Source: Vanessa cardui
Lineage: Eukaryota; Arthropoda; Insecta; Lepidoptera; Nymphalidae
DNA: 64,000 nucleotides
Direction of reading: 5' to 3'
NCBI RefSeq assembly: GCF_905220365.1
Contig: NC_061126.1
Span: forward strand, 868,001-932,000
The stretch's first letter is position 1, and each line of letters begins with the position of its first letter. Below, piece after piece: positions 44,461 through 56,345 of this stretch. The notes below the pieces were generated by a model that searched no databases, was not told the origin of the DNA, and was given only the letters and a program-made list of their open reading frames with translations. The translations under genes and the position numbers were made by a program.

Positions 44461-44635
44461 TTAGTGGTCCGCCGTTTCATGTCAGGCATAAAAAGTAGCC
44501 TGTGACACGACAAAGAAAAAATGAAGCCTTTGGATTTAAACTTGCTACATACCAAATTTCATCAAGTTACTGTGGTTGGGGCATGAAAGTGTAACAGGCA
44601 GAGCTACTTTCGCGTTTTTAATATTAGTATAGATT
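44461..44635 (-). mobile_element. Helitron-like repeat, minus orientation
   Basis: In reverse: TCTATACTAATATTAAAAAC at the start, then GAAATTTGGTATGTAGCAAG and TCACAGGCTACTTTTTATGC. The 5' TC(TATACTAATATTA) start is the usual end of this lepidopteran family. The 3' end is truncated. Confidence 0.6.
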
Positions 44636-44945
44636 ACAAGGGACATATAATATAAATTATACTATATGATGTCATGTCATAGCACGCATCATTTTCAATT
44701 ATTCTCTACTGTATGTATAATGAGATAGCGATTTACTAACAGATTACTTCAAGCATTCGTTTGACTAAACACATATCGTCTAATAATTTCAAGTATAATT
44801 TTAACTTATTCTATTATTTTATTATAATGTTATTCTCAAATTTAAAACTCCAGGAGCTACTAATAATTTATTGACAGGACAATCCAAAATTTACTAATTA
44901 CTCAAGTTTAACGGCACAATATTTTTATATATAGGTATGATGTTT

Positions 44946-45262
44946 TACATGGTACAGGTGGACGAGCAAATGAGCCAGTCATAGACAGTGACACTGCACG
45001 AAATATTAACTACCCTTACATCGATAACACGCCACCAATCCTGGGGAACTACGATGTTATATCCCTAATTTACGTTACGTAATCGTAATTAAATAAACTA
45101 TATTAAGATATACACACAAAGCTACCGCCGATTCGGAATGCAGATTCTATCGAGAAGAATCGGTAATAATACTGGCTCACTCACTCTTCAAACTTCAAGA
45201 TATCTGATGAGTGGGTGATACCTACCTAAACGAACTCGCACAAAAGCCTACCACCAAGTAAG
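44946..45262 (+). repeat. Degenerate Metulj-like SINE
   Basis: GGTACAGGTGGACGAGCAAA, ACACGCCACCAATCCTGGGG, CTGGCTCACTCACTCTTCAA, ending CCACCAAGTAAG. Contains a fragment of the AAAATCAAAATCA repeat (45128-45168) in the middle. Confidence 0.6.
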
Positions 45263-46815
45263 TCCATCTGTTGATCAGTCTTCCTCTTACGAGATATAAG
45301 TCTGTGTCGTATCGTGAAGTGCAAGTATGCCTCCTAAACATTTAAAGCGCAATGCATTACGGGCAACTGCACTGAAATTTCTTTAAGTAACACTTATTTC
45401 TGTTACGCTCCGTAACGTTGTTCCAGACACGGCAGCACTTTATCAAGATACCTTTTTGATTTAGTTATGTATTTCTGCAATGGAAACACAAATGCACGGC
45501 TCCAAGGAAATTTATCATTATTTATTTTCGATTTTCGTTTATTTATACTTGCTGTTATAATCGCAGATGGCACAGTTGTTAAAAATGTAAATTATTACAA
45601 ACCGTTTATTTATAATGCATCTCACACTGAGCGGTTAAGGGATGCAACGTTCGAAAACTTAAATGCATCTATACCTTTGCTGTAGATATTTTATATAAAT
45701 ACTAGCTATGCCCGCAACCTTGTATGCCTTTGAATATAACAAAAAAATATTATTGTAGCCTAAGTTACCCCCTATTATATCAGATATCTGCCAGTGAAAA
45801 TCCCGTCAAAATCGGTCCAGCCGTTCCAAAGATTATATGAGGTGCCAGAACTAAATACGAAATAAATTTCACGTCTCTTAATAAACTTTCTGTAGAACGA
45901 CTGGGTAAATGAGATCGTACAATATCAAGCACGACTATCTTTTTACAAAAATATAGTTACCAAATTTGGATACAAATTAAATAGCTTTGTTCACACGGCA
46001 CACATCAAAAATCTATATCACTAAATGAGAGACAAAAATAAGATGAATATGGCTTAGCCCAAATGTGGGAAACTAATATACATCCGCACAATCAGCTTCC
46101 TACTACATAAATAATAAATAGTGATCAGTTGTTTTGCGGTTGGGGATCAAAGCTAATTTTCAGCTAACAAGAATATATTGAAAGCAGGAAGGATATAGGG
46201 CACATACATACAAAACTTAATGTAAGTATATCTGTTTGTGATTAAAATAATTACATAATTATTAAATATTAACTGAATGACTGATCATAGAGGCACGGTG
46301 AATAAAACGCCACTTGTGTCCAAGTTAATTTATATAATTAATTACCAACATAATAAATATTTCCTTTGACAAAATACAACGAGATTCAGAATGATATTGT
46401 TAACGTCGTCTGACCCGGGTTTCAACCTATGGCCTCGAGATACCTACCTCATAAGCTAGCCACTAAGCTAATGAGATACTATACTATGAGTATTACATCT
46501 GAACATACCTGTATAATGTTCATCGGTAATATCTATTTAAAATCCCGAAGGGAAATTAAATATACCTTCGCACTCGTTGTGATAAATCGACTTTACAGCA
46601 CGAGAGGATTTATTTTATGCTTCATTTAGCAATTAATTACTCGGATCAGATTAAAAACGACTAATATTTCAAATGCATGCAAATAATCTGTCGTGATGAC
46701 AGCATCGACTAACCCTTTGTACCGATCGTTATGCAAATTTGACGAAGGTTGCCTGCGAATACCGAGATACACAAAACAATAATTGATTATTGAACCATAT
46801 GTGAACATACAGTAC
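45263..46815. other. Intergenic, no gene seen
   Basis: Contains a short relic ACTAGCTATGCCCGCAACCT (45703) to GTCCAGCCGTTCCAAAGATT (45820), typical of mobile-element ends in Lepidoptera. Several short ORFs lack conserved features. Confidence 0.4.
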
Positions 46816-46820
46816 AGTAC

Positions 46821-47056
46821 AGTAACAGCCTGTAAATTTCCCACTGCTGGGATAAGGCCTCCTCTGTCTTCAAGGTAGTAATTAGGAGCATAATTGACAA
46901 GCAAGTTTTCACGCTGTTTTCTTTCACCGCTGAGCACGAGATGAATTATAAACACAAATGAAGCACATGAAAAATCAGTACTTCTTGTCTGGGTTTGAAC
47001 CCGCAATCATCCGGTAAGGTGTACGCAATCTTTTCCACTGGGCCATCTCGGCTCTG
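46821..47056 (-). repeat. tRNA-derived SINE (GGCCCAGTGG family)
   Basis: AACAGCCTGTAAATTTCCCA to CACTGGGCCATCTCGGCTC; body internally deleted between GGAGCATAATTGACAAGC and TTTTCACGCTG. A second, very degenerate relative follows at 47146-47270. Confidence 0.8.
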
Positions 47057-47495
47057 TAAACATATATTCGGACGATAACGTATAATATCGTTTCTGTGTA
47101 AAAGTAAAAGAGCGGCTTCTAAATGTGCCGCTACTGGACAAAAGAAAGGACCTTTTGAGGAAACAGTTTGACAGGTCGGAGCTTATTCTACCACGTTTGT
47201 ACAATATGGATTGATGGATAACATACGTGGCATATTCTTACCCAATACGTGCAAGTTTTCCATCATTTATATCCTCTATCAACAAAATCAAAATCCAAGT
47301 ATGCTTTATTCAAGTAGACTCATAAAAGCGCTGTGGTATTTATTACTTAGTGTAAGACTCTGTGGAAGTTTTGGAAGGTACTATCCATTTATTACATATT
47401 CTAATACGAAGCAGCAATATTGAGTACTGGATTTAAAAGGTGAGCCAGCGTAAGTGCATCTTAATGTTGTCTTAAATTTTCGCGATTATTACACA

Positions 47496-47652
47496 TTGAA
47501 ATAAAACTAGTTATAACGGATTTGAATCCCGTATATTAATTCTTTTTAACATCCCGACGTTTCGAGCACTTTACAGCGTTCGTGGTCTACCCGTGACCAC
47601 GAACGCTGTAATACGCGATTCAAATCCGTTATAACTAGTTTTATTTCAATAA
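47496..47652. mobile_element. Inverted Penelope-like terminal-repeat remnant
   Basis: Two nested inverted pairs: outer ATTGAAATAAAACTAG... (47496-47530) against its reverse at the 3' end, and inner TTACAGCGTTCGTGGTC against GACCACGAACGCTGTAA around loop TACCCGT. In reverse the sequence contains GTGCTCGAAACGTCGGGATG; the GAAAC-GTC string is characteristic of Penelope-like elements whose terminal repeats carry hammerhead ribozymes. One arm lacks the CGTCGGGATGTTAAAAAG part. Confidence 0.6.
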
Positions 47653-48212
47653 CCGTGGTGGCGTATCTTCCCAGCTTGCCTATCACATTAAACAAAAATA
47701 AATAAATAATAATATCACTTTTCAATCATATTGTCGGTCAGTCGAGTCACCAAGTACAAGATGAAATATTAACACAAATAAAGCACACGAGAGCTCTAAC
47801 CTAAATATGGACACACGTTATAATATAAAACACAGCTTCTAGCCGCTGGGGTAACTCCACGGTTCATATGTCTTCTATAAACAAAACAAAATACTTCAAG
47901 CGTAGCTATCAATTGTCCGTGCCCAATAACAATTCAGAGCAGCCATTGTTCGGTCTAGATTATTTATATGCTCAATTAACGCGCACGCTTTGGTGGAATT
48001 AAGCCATTGTTATTGAGTCCAGGCAAATTGCAACGTAAACTGATCAAGCTTTGATCTCTATCACTCGATGCCTAATAAAACTAATCGCTGCATCCGATTG
48101 CACTCGCTTCAATTGATTTTTTATTCTTTTATTTATTTATGCGACATCTCTATTGTTATGTGTATATATATGGTATTATGTTCATTTAAACAATAGAATA
48201 TATAAGGACTTT

Positions 48213-48425
48213 GATGACCGACGTGGTCGAGTACACAGGTTTTCATAGGTACTCCGGGGTCCCGGGTTCGATTTCCGGCCGAGTCGATGTAGAAAAAAAT
48301 CATTAGTTTTCTATGTTGTCTTTTGGTCTGTGTGTTCATGATACCGTCGTTACTTCTGAGTTTTTATAACACAAGTGATTTAGCTACTTACTTTGTGATC
48401 AGAGTAATGAATATGATGTTGTCCA
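48213..48425 (+). repeat. tRNA-derived SINE, GACCTCC/GGTCGAG family
   Basis: GACCGACGTGGTCGAGTACA with a deletion in box A, GGTCCCGGGTTCGATTTCCG as box B, tail to ATGATGTTGTCCAATATTTA. Confidence 0.75.
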
Positions 48426-48481
48426 ATATTTATTAATTTTTCGTACAACATATGTATTTGTATGTTCCTTTAAAATAAAAC

Positions 48482-49076
48482 ATAAAAAATTTTTAACAAA
48501 AAGAAAAACCGACTTCAAACAAAACTCAACTTTAAAACAAATGAATATTCACTAAAAAGTGTTAAAAATAATTGCGTATTCAACATATTTTTTAGAGTCC
48601 TCCTAAGTAAAATGAAATGAAAAATATTAGACTACTTAAAAGTCGGTTTACGATTATATCATGTAGTTATAATTATTGGTATATTTGGAGCCGGTGTCAG
48701 CCACGGTGCCCTTGCCCCAACAATTAAAAGAAAGAAGCGATACGAGCCCCTTGATCCAGTATATTATTGTATAAAAGGTAATTTGTAAAAAACATATTTG
48801 TTAAAGTATTCTCGTATTGTTTTTTGATAGATATACTATAGAGTTTTCTTGGCTGACACCGACTCCAAATATAGCAATAATTATAACTACATTATATAAT
48901 CGTAAATCGACTTTTAAGTAGTCTAATATTTTTCATTTCGTTTTACTTAGGAGGACTCTAAAAATATGTTGAATACGCAATTATTTTTAACACTTTTTAG
49001 TGCATATTCATTTGTTTTAAAGTAGTGTTTTGTTTGAAGTTGGTTTTTCTTTTTGTTAAAATTTTTATTTATTTTT
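48482..49076. mobile_element. Foldback element with arms of about 220 bp
   Basis: The left arm 48482-48703 (TTTTTAACAAAAAGAAAAAC to GGAGCCGGTGTCAGCCA) and right arm 48850-49076 (TGGCTGACACCGACTCCAAA to CTTTTTGTTAAAATTTTTA) are diverged reverse complements around a loop of about 146 bp. No ORF. Relatives at 25.8 and 37.5 kb share both arm and loop sequence, so it is a dispersed non-autonomous family, not a local hairpin. Confidence 0.85.
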
Positions 49077-49419
49077 TGATTTTAAGTGAAGCTTGTGAAT
49101 TTGACTAACTAATTTTTCTTAATATGGATAGATTAAGCGTTCCGTTTATATGAGTCAGAAACTACTTCGAGGACAATTTCAAAGGAAACTTGCGAATAAA
49201 GCAAAAATAGACTTTCGAAAATGCGACTTTAATACGTCATGCGGCATAAACTACAAGGATCCCTCGAAAGAGTTGTTGTAATCGAACACAGCAAAAAAAC
49301 TTTGAAAAAGACCAACTATATTTCGTACATCATATTACATTACATCACATACACAAAATTTGATTAAAGATAGTAAGAAATTCTGCCCCATATCGCACCC
49401 TAACTGTGAGCCGTTTAGG

Positions 49420-49675
49420 AGTTCCATCACTACATAGTATAAAACAAAGTCGCTTTCTCTGTCCCTATATCTTTAAATCTACGCAACGGATTTTGATGCG
49501 GTTTTTAATAGATAGTGTGATTTTTGAGGAAGGTTAGTATATATAATACATGAACAATATAGTAAAGAAACAATGATAATTTTAGAAGTTTGCAATGTGA
49601 TGTCGTAAATAAACGAATTCTGTAGTATACTTAGTATCAGTATTGCACCCGTGCGAAGCCGGGGTGGGTAGCTAG
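49420..49675 (-). repeat. AAAATCCGTT-family repeat, minus orientation
   Basis: ACTACATAGTATAAAACAAA, GCAACGGATTTTGATGCGGT, then ATTGCACCCGTGCGAAGCCG and GTAGCTAGTT. In reverse it opens with AACTAGCTACCCACCCCGGC. Confidence 0.65.
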
Positions 49676-49689
49676 TTGATTATAATATT

Positions 49690-50140
49690 CGACTATGATA
49701 ATTACATAAACATAACCACATTACGGAAGGTGACTCAAATATCCAAATAATTTATAAATATAAAAGATTCGACCGAGTATCGCTAACGTGCTCCTCAGAA
49801 TTCTTCCGTTCCCTTCCGTTCCGTTATTTTGTCATGGATCCTATGCTCAGAACCTTACCAAACTTTCACCAAACTAACCTTGAAGTATATATTTTATAAT
49901 AAAAAAAGAATCATCAAAATTGGTAAACGCGATTTTCAGTTATTCATCTATTTGTCGTGCATATACATAATGCAAATTTAAGACTTATGTCGTTTTCATA
50001 CGGATACCATCATCAGAAAAAAATAAAATTAAAATGGGACCCCACGGGAAGCACAACCTTTCAAACAAAAAAAAAATTATCAAAATCGGTCCACCCAGTG
50101 AAAAGTTATGAGGCAACAAACATAAAAAAAAAAAAAAAGA
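49690..50140. mobile_element. Outer part of the foldback-type family
   Basis: An inverted relative of 25420-25800: GCTAACGTGCTCCTCAGAAT, ACTTATGTCGTTTTCATACG, ATCGGTCCACCCAGTGAAAA, ending in an A-rich run. The distal end (CTCCTCCTTTTGGAAGTCGG) is found at 50399, after the inserted repeat. Confidence 0.65.
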
Positions 50141-50164
50141 AAAAAAAATACAGACGAATTCAAA

Positions 50165-50386
50165 AATTCAATATTATTCAAGTAGGCTTTTATAAGCACT
50201 TTTGAATCGTCATTTTACAATTAAGTGAATCTACCACCGGTTCGAAAAGTAGACTCTACCGAGAAGAACCGGCAAGAAACTCAGTAGTTACTCTTTTTTA
50301 ACATTTAAAAAATACAACGTCATGTTAATTAAATACAATTATTTCAATTAATGTATCCTGCTTGGAAGTCAACAGGTATTAACTCC
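50165..50386 (+). repeat. AAAATCAAAATCA-family repeat inserted in foldback family
   Basis: ATTCAAGTAGGCTTTTATAA, CTACCGAGAAGAACCGGCAA, CCTGCTTGGAAGTCAACAGG. Flanked on both sides by foldback-family sequence. Confidence 0.75.
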
Positions 50387-50794
50387 ACGCTTTGATAACC
50401 TCCTCCTTTTGGAAGTCGGTTGAAAAAACAGACACGCTCACGCACAAGGTAAGCAAAATATTACTGAAACAGAACGATGAAAAATCACAAAATACAAAGT
50501 ATATTTGTTTGTTAATTGTTTTATATTATTGTTTTGAATCAATCCATTCCCTTGTTTAACTTAAATTAGATAAATTTATATTTTGATCTCGATATTCAAT
50601 TACGATCTTTAAACTCGCAATTATTTAAAAAAAACTGTAACATTAAATGTACGTACATAGAATATTACATTGGATTACACACTTTTGCATATGCCTTATT
50701 GATACACATCAACTCACATAGGAAGCACTGTTATTTTTTAATAATTGATTCCGTAAAATGGAATGACTCCTTTGTCTGAGTCCAAAGTATTATC

Positions 50795-50994
50795 TCTATT
50801 ATTAAATATCATAAATGCAAAAGTAACTCAGTCTGTTTGTCGCTCTTTCACGACCAAGCCGCTGAGCCGAATTTGATGAAATTTCGTATGAAGAAAACTT
50901 GAATTTCAAGAAAGGACATAGGCTATTTTTTCGCCTAACACATGACAACCAGCACCCTTAAACGCGCGAAGCCGCGAGCGACTACTAGTAAAAA
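50795..50994 (+). mobile_element. Helitron-like repeat with CTAGT end
   Basis: AAAAGTAACTCAGTCTGTTT, CGACCAAGCCGCTGAGCCGA, GATGAAATTTCGTATGAAGA, then GCGCGAAGCCGCGAGCGACT and ACTAGT. The GCGCGAAGCCGCG segment can form the short hairpin expected before a Helitron 3' CTAG. Confidence 0.65.
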
Positions 50995-51215
50995 ATATAC
51001 CTAAAACTGTTTCTACTCAAATTGTAAATAACGTAGCGTCTTTCCAGATTTAAAAGCGTCATATATTAACCCGAGTCATCCTCTTGTCGACTTTTATTAC
51101 GATCCAAAAGGCAACTGGGTATTGTAAAATGTTTATCTTCATATACAAAGTACAAGTAACATAAAACACGCGGGGAGCCGAAACAATATCGCCGGATCCA
51201 TTCCGTTGAACTTAC

Positions 51216-51312
51216 CCCATTTACCGGCCGTACTGCGAGCATTAGTTCTGTATTCAGAGCTGGTCGCATAGAATATTCTAGTGGAGATGTCTATTTGATT
51301 CTCGGGGCTGAT
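51216..51312 (-). other. Candidate isolated internal exon
   Basis: On the minus strand a 97-bp segment is bounded by TTCGTATTTACAG (acceptor) and GGTAAATGGG followed by GTAAGTT (donor). It is open in one frame, with SPENQIDISTRIF and SSEYRTNARSTAGKWG. Base composition is clearly less AT-rich than its surroundings. I do not recognise the protein and could not find neighbouring exons. It may be a real exon with large introns, an exon fragment, or chance. Confidence 0.35.
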
Positions 51313-51659
51313 CTGTAAATACGAATGCATTATTGCGACTAATTCAATCTTCAAACACAATCAAATTTTCATGTTAATTTACATTCCATAATGAATAACA
51401 TTAATTTATGTCACTATATTAATTTACCAATCGCTTAGCGCTTAATTTTATACCGTTTTGTATAATATAATAAGTAGGTTTTGATAGTTACAAAGCTGAG
51501 ATTATGTCGAATAAAATAATGGCCAATAGTTGGTTACGTACACGCACACAAATAAAGTAGTATAACGTTTGTAATAAAACTACTCACATAACATTAATTT
51601 ATGTCACTATATAAATTTGCAAATGGATACATATATTATTTATCCGCTTATTGTATATA

Positions 51660-51825
51660 ATTATATCCTTTTACCGCCCATCCACGAATCGAGCTTTCTT
51701 CTGCCCTACTCGTTCAAAATCCACCGCCTTTTGTTTTTCTCGTGCCAGGCAGTACCAGCTCGCCGCACCACGCCACGAGAGGAAGTGACGGGAGTCCCAC
51801 AATACGGTGTCGATAACTGAATCAA
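51660..51825. other. GC-richer patch of unknown nature
   Basis: TACCGCCCATCCACGAATCG to GTCCCACAATACGGTGTCGA. The minus strand reads open (DTVLWDSRHFLSWRGAASWY, AVDFERVGQKKARFVDGR). I suspect a dispersed repeat because the arrangement looks familiar from other lepidopteran DNA, but this cannot be shown here. Confidence 0.35.
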
Positions 51826-54376
51826 TAATTATACTTATAAATGTTATTTCAATTAAAAATGTATTTAAAAATCAAAGCCGTACTAAATATTATTATATCA
51901 ATTAAAATTATATATAAATATATTTTTAAAAATCATGACAGCATTGTTACTGTATTTCAGTAACATAATTTGTACTTCATCATAATTACATTTAGCTATC
52001 AACTGGAGTTTATTTTTAATACTCTGTGATACGATGTTAATTATTTGGGCCAGGTACCGACTATTTTTAAAACATTTAGAAGTAAATTTGATTTGTGAAA
52101 ACGTTTTTTAATATTGTAAAATATATTCGTGAGAACTATTTCGAATGCTTTTCGTTTAATTCAACTCTGTAACATGATGATTTAAAAGTTATATTATATA
52201 CTTGAATAAAAACTTTTGTTTTGTGTTTATTTTAATTGGTAATTCGTTTTACTGAAAACAAACAATTAATGAAAATGAATATGATGTAACTCCAGGACCC
52301 GCTAAACCTTTCTAACTTTTCTATCACTTGCAATATATTTGATAATTCAGCGTAGATATCACAGAGTTTTTGATATAATAAATACTTCTTACATACAAAT
52401 TAAATTAATTAATTTTTTTGCACTTATGGAATTTATTTACCACTGGGTAAAATGTCCTTCAACTTTTCTGTGTTTCAATCACTGAAATGATTTCGATAAT
52501 GCGTTCCATACAGCACAAAGTAAAGCGAATGGGCATCTGTTTAACACTGATATTGTCTGTCATGGACATAAGCAGAATTACCTATAAAGTACACTTAAAC
52601 GTATTCTCAAACAACTCCAATTTTAACGCAAAACATTTAAACGTTATTTTAGCCCCTAGATTGCCAATCTCAACTCCCGGAGCTTAAAAGACAGGGCGTT
52701 ATCGTAGGGTGACGTGAGGTAGGGGCCAGCCTAGATATGAACGACTACTAGGATGTCTTGCCGTATGCACCATTAAATACGGAGGAATTGACAAGCTCAG
52801 CTCAGAGTCATGACTGGAGCAAAGCATGTGTTATATCAACACCAACCAAAAGCCTCTTCGATCAAGAACTACGAACATCATTATGAATGTAATCGAAAAA
52901 CCAATTTTGAGCAGTAGACAAATGAAATTAGCTGAGGCTACAATTGCCTTTATCGTGCAGCGTAACCCTTTTTTTGTTAGCAATTAATGAACATTTTCCC
53001 CTCGAGCGTACGTTCTAATTAGGTGGCTCCCACAAAGCCCTTACACACTGTTCTTACCAAAAATACAATTAATTTACTGCAGGCGCTTGCCAAGACGCCG
53101 TACTCATTCTCCAAAGAAAACGGTTTTACATAAATCACGAAAACATACAAAGAAGTCTAGGAATAATTGAATTGCCAGCACGTATTTTCTTCATTAAGAA
53201 GAAATAAGTATGTCAACTAAGTTCAATTACAATTTTGACTATTTTATTTAATTTTATTGAATTATAACGTAAACGAAAAATATGCTGATCGACCACTTGC
53301 AAGGATTCTAGTTTACGCTCTTGTTAGAGAACATACTTGGGCACTTTTTACAACTTTACTTCATTCCAACATAAATTTCTCGCAAAAGAGACATATTTTG
53401 ATAAAATTTACTTTCCAAATCAGTAACATTGTCAATTTAACAACATAACAAAAGGACCTATAAAACATAACTTTATGTTTGATAAAACATTAATAAAATA
53501 TTAAACTCTAAAATTATTTTATACTTCTATGAATAGATCATATTATCATCCACACCGTAACGTATAACCACTAATGTGATAAGACATAAAGCGAATGAAA
53601 CCATCGCACTGAATTTCAACCCCTGCGTGCAATGATAGATATAGGCGAAGGCTTTAAGTCAATCAATCCAAAGCCTTAATGGATTGCAGATACGGCTTTC
53701 GAAGGGCTCTCTCAGATCCTGAGCCTCAAATCAATGAGCTATGCTCCATGCACTACCAATCAGATAGAATTTACTAAATACATTTTATTTGTAAAAAACC
53801 TTTCTATTCAAAATTAAAAAAAAATTCTTTATTGAAATTGGCTTTTACTACCTTTCCTTAATGTAATTTTACAGAATTTTATCGAATGTTCGGAACAATA
53901 TAAATTCCATCATAAACAATCCCAACATTTTTGTTAACATCTTTTACAATTTTTGTCGGTCTGTCCGTCTGTTTATTCTGGCTAATCACTAGAACGGCTT
54001 GACTGATTTTGACCGGACTTTCTTTGGGAGATAACTTATATAATAAGGAGTAACTTAGGCTACAATAATATATTTTTTTGTTAATTCAAATGCGTATATG
54101 GTCGCGGGCACAGCTAGTTTGTAATATAATACGAACAAGATGAGAAGAGAGTTCTTGTAATGCAGCACTACTAGTAGTTTGATAAATAGTCACTATTCCT
54201 CAATATTCAAACATTCATATTCTTTTGGTATGTCACATGTAAGTAGTTTTTTCACGACCAAACAGCAAAAATTCATGCTTCGCTTTGTGAATTAGAAGTT
54301 GGTAAGTGTAGTTCGAGATTCCATAATACCCTGCTTCCACAATTATATAATCAACATTCTTGACAAATTGCATTTA
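51826..54376. other. Intergenic, no gene seen
   Basis: AT-rich; short ORFs without conserved features. A mobile-element relic at about 53940-54115 (GTCGGTCTGTCCGTCTGTTT ... GGTCGCGGGCACAGCTAGTT) ends in CTAGT, a Helitron-like end in degenerate form. Confidence 0.45.
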
Positions 54377-54386
54377 TTGAACAGAC

Positions 54387-54697
54387 AGAGAGTTGGGATG
54401 GCCCAGTGGTTAGAACGCATGCATCTTTAACGATGATTGCGGGTTCAAACCCAGGCAAGCACCGCTGATTCATGTGCCTAATTTGTCTTTATAAATCAGC
54501 TTGTGCTCAGCGGTGAAGGAAAACATCGTGAGGAAACCTGCATGTGACAAATCTCATAGAAATTCTTCTACATGTGTATTCCACCAACCCGCATTGGATC
54601 AGCGTGATGGAATATGTTCCAAACCTTCTCCTCAAAGGGAGAGGAGGCATTTAGCCCAGCAGAGGGAATTTACGGGCTGTTGTTGTTGTTGTTGTTG
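54387..54697 (+). repeat. tRNA-derived SINE (GGCCCAGTGG family), full length with target duplication
   Basis: TTGGGATGGCCCAGTGGTTA (box A), GATTGCGGGTTCAAACCCAG (box B), body, and a TTG microsatellite tail. It is flanked by TTGAACAGAC at 54377-54386 and 54698-54707. Reference copy for this family in the window. Confidence 0.92.
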
Positions 54698-55136
54698 TTG
54701 AACAGACGGAAAAGAACACTGAAGTAGTAATTGTTACGTATTTAGTTCCTATATAGAACTAAGCCTATAATTAAGAGACACTCTTTCATGGATCGGATGA
54801 TTTGTTTGAACCCTTAGCGCGGCCATCTTTATTCAATCATGGGCACCTTTCAATTCGGCCTGATCGAACGTGACTGGGGTGAGAACGAATCGAGAACTCG
54901 GAACTCGGTCCACACATTATTGACTACGTGTTATCCATGAAAAGTTTACTTTGGGATACAAGATATGCTGTCAGGGATATACCTTCACCATTGTTGCATT
55001 ATTTTATACAGCTGGAGTTGACATGCACATGACTTTGTTTTCTTACTTTAAATAAATATCTAAGTTCTTGAGGAATTACTCCCGATCAAACTTCATCTTT
55101 ACACCGTTAGCCTAAAGCTATTCCGTTGTTGTGACG

Positions 55137-55176
55137 AACGATTAGTTATGAATACAGGTATTCATAACTAATCGTT
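55137..55176. repeat. Near-perfect 19-bp palindrome
   Basis: Arms AACGATTAGTTATGAATAC and GTATTCATAACTAATCGTT with a 2-base spacer (AG). It could extrude as a cruciform or mark a small inverted insertion. Confidence 0.9.
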
Positions 55177-55264
55177 TCATCCAAAAGAGCAAGAGACTGT
55201 ATCTTTAGCAGCATTATCACTAATATTTTCAACCAAAAGAGTAAGGCTCTATCTTTGGAACCGT

Positions 55265-56345
55265 TTGGAACTTTAATTATTTCTTACGTAATCAATTCGC
55301 CACCAATCTTCATGAGCAAACTGGGTTGTTTTATCCATTGTAAATGTAGTTATACTGGCTAACCTTAAATTCAGAATACAATAACACCAAGGAATACCGC
55401 TTGGCGGTATAATATATCGTAAAGGGAAACTACAATTCCAATTTTTACTTGCAACAAATAGATGTCGGAAAATTTGAAACAACGCGATTTTTAAGTCACT
55501 TTCTGCCTCACCGGCGGTTTTACCAAATCGAAACGACTTAGAAACCTTCAAGAAAAGAGTAAAGTAAAGGCCGAAGCATCTGCAAGCCCTCCAGTGTTGC
55601 AGATGTGGATGGGCTGTGGTAATGACTTTTCATAAGACGAGCCTCCTGCTCGTGTACTATATGTAAAATAAAAAACTGCTACTACAACAAATGAAAATAA
55701 TACATGCATACAGACATACAGCGCTGACATCTTTTAGCGGTGGTGATCAACTGCATCAGTTGGCCCACTTAGCGTCCGTTACCCATATCATAAAAAAAAA
55801 AAACATGAGAAACTATGAAAAAATGAAGTTGTAAGTAACCGTTTAATATCTTATCACTCTCTGAAGTTACAAAATAACAAATAAAAATTCTTTTTACTTT
55901 ATTCATGACATTAAATTATTATGAAGAATGTAAAAACAAATAAAAATTTGTCGTCATATACGATCAATATTATTTTTATTAATTGATTAACTTGAAACAA
56001 ATGATTATAATTTCTTGTTGTTATAAACCCAAAGACTTTCCGGAAGAGCTTGCTGTTTTTGTTCTATAAAATAGGTATACGGGCTGGCAAATAGGACATT
56101 ACATTCAGTGGCGTGGTAATAGACATCGCCGCTGCAAAAAATGTAAGTAGAAGTATTCCCTGCATTACCAACGAGTCACTAAACTTGGAAACTAATATCT
56201 TCTGTCCCTTGAGTTTGTAGTTGCATTGACTTGCTCACCACATTGGAACACAGCAATACTAAATATTGCATTTGTGCGGTAGTCTGTAATGATGAGTGAA
56301 TGGTACCGTCTCAGATGAACTTGTAAAAAGCAGTACCACCAAGCA
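55265..56345. repeat. Three decayed Metulj-like SINE relics
   Basis: About 55270-55425 (plus: TTCGCCACCAATCTTCATGA, TTATACTGGCTAACC), 55733-55802 (minus: TTGGCCCACTTAGCGTCCGT) and 56066-56345 (plus: GGGCTGGCAAATAGGACATT, ending TACCACCAAGCAA). Much older than the other copies. Confidence 0.5.

Noticed and set aside
45467..45685. 72-residue ORF as a secreted peptide gene
   Set aside because: No splice or promoter context, no cysteine pattern and no second copy; AT-rich chance ORF next to repeat debris.
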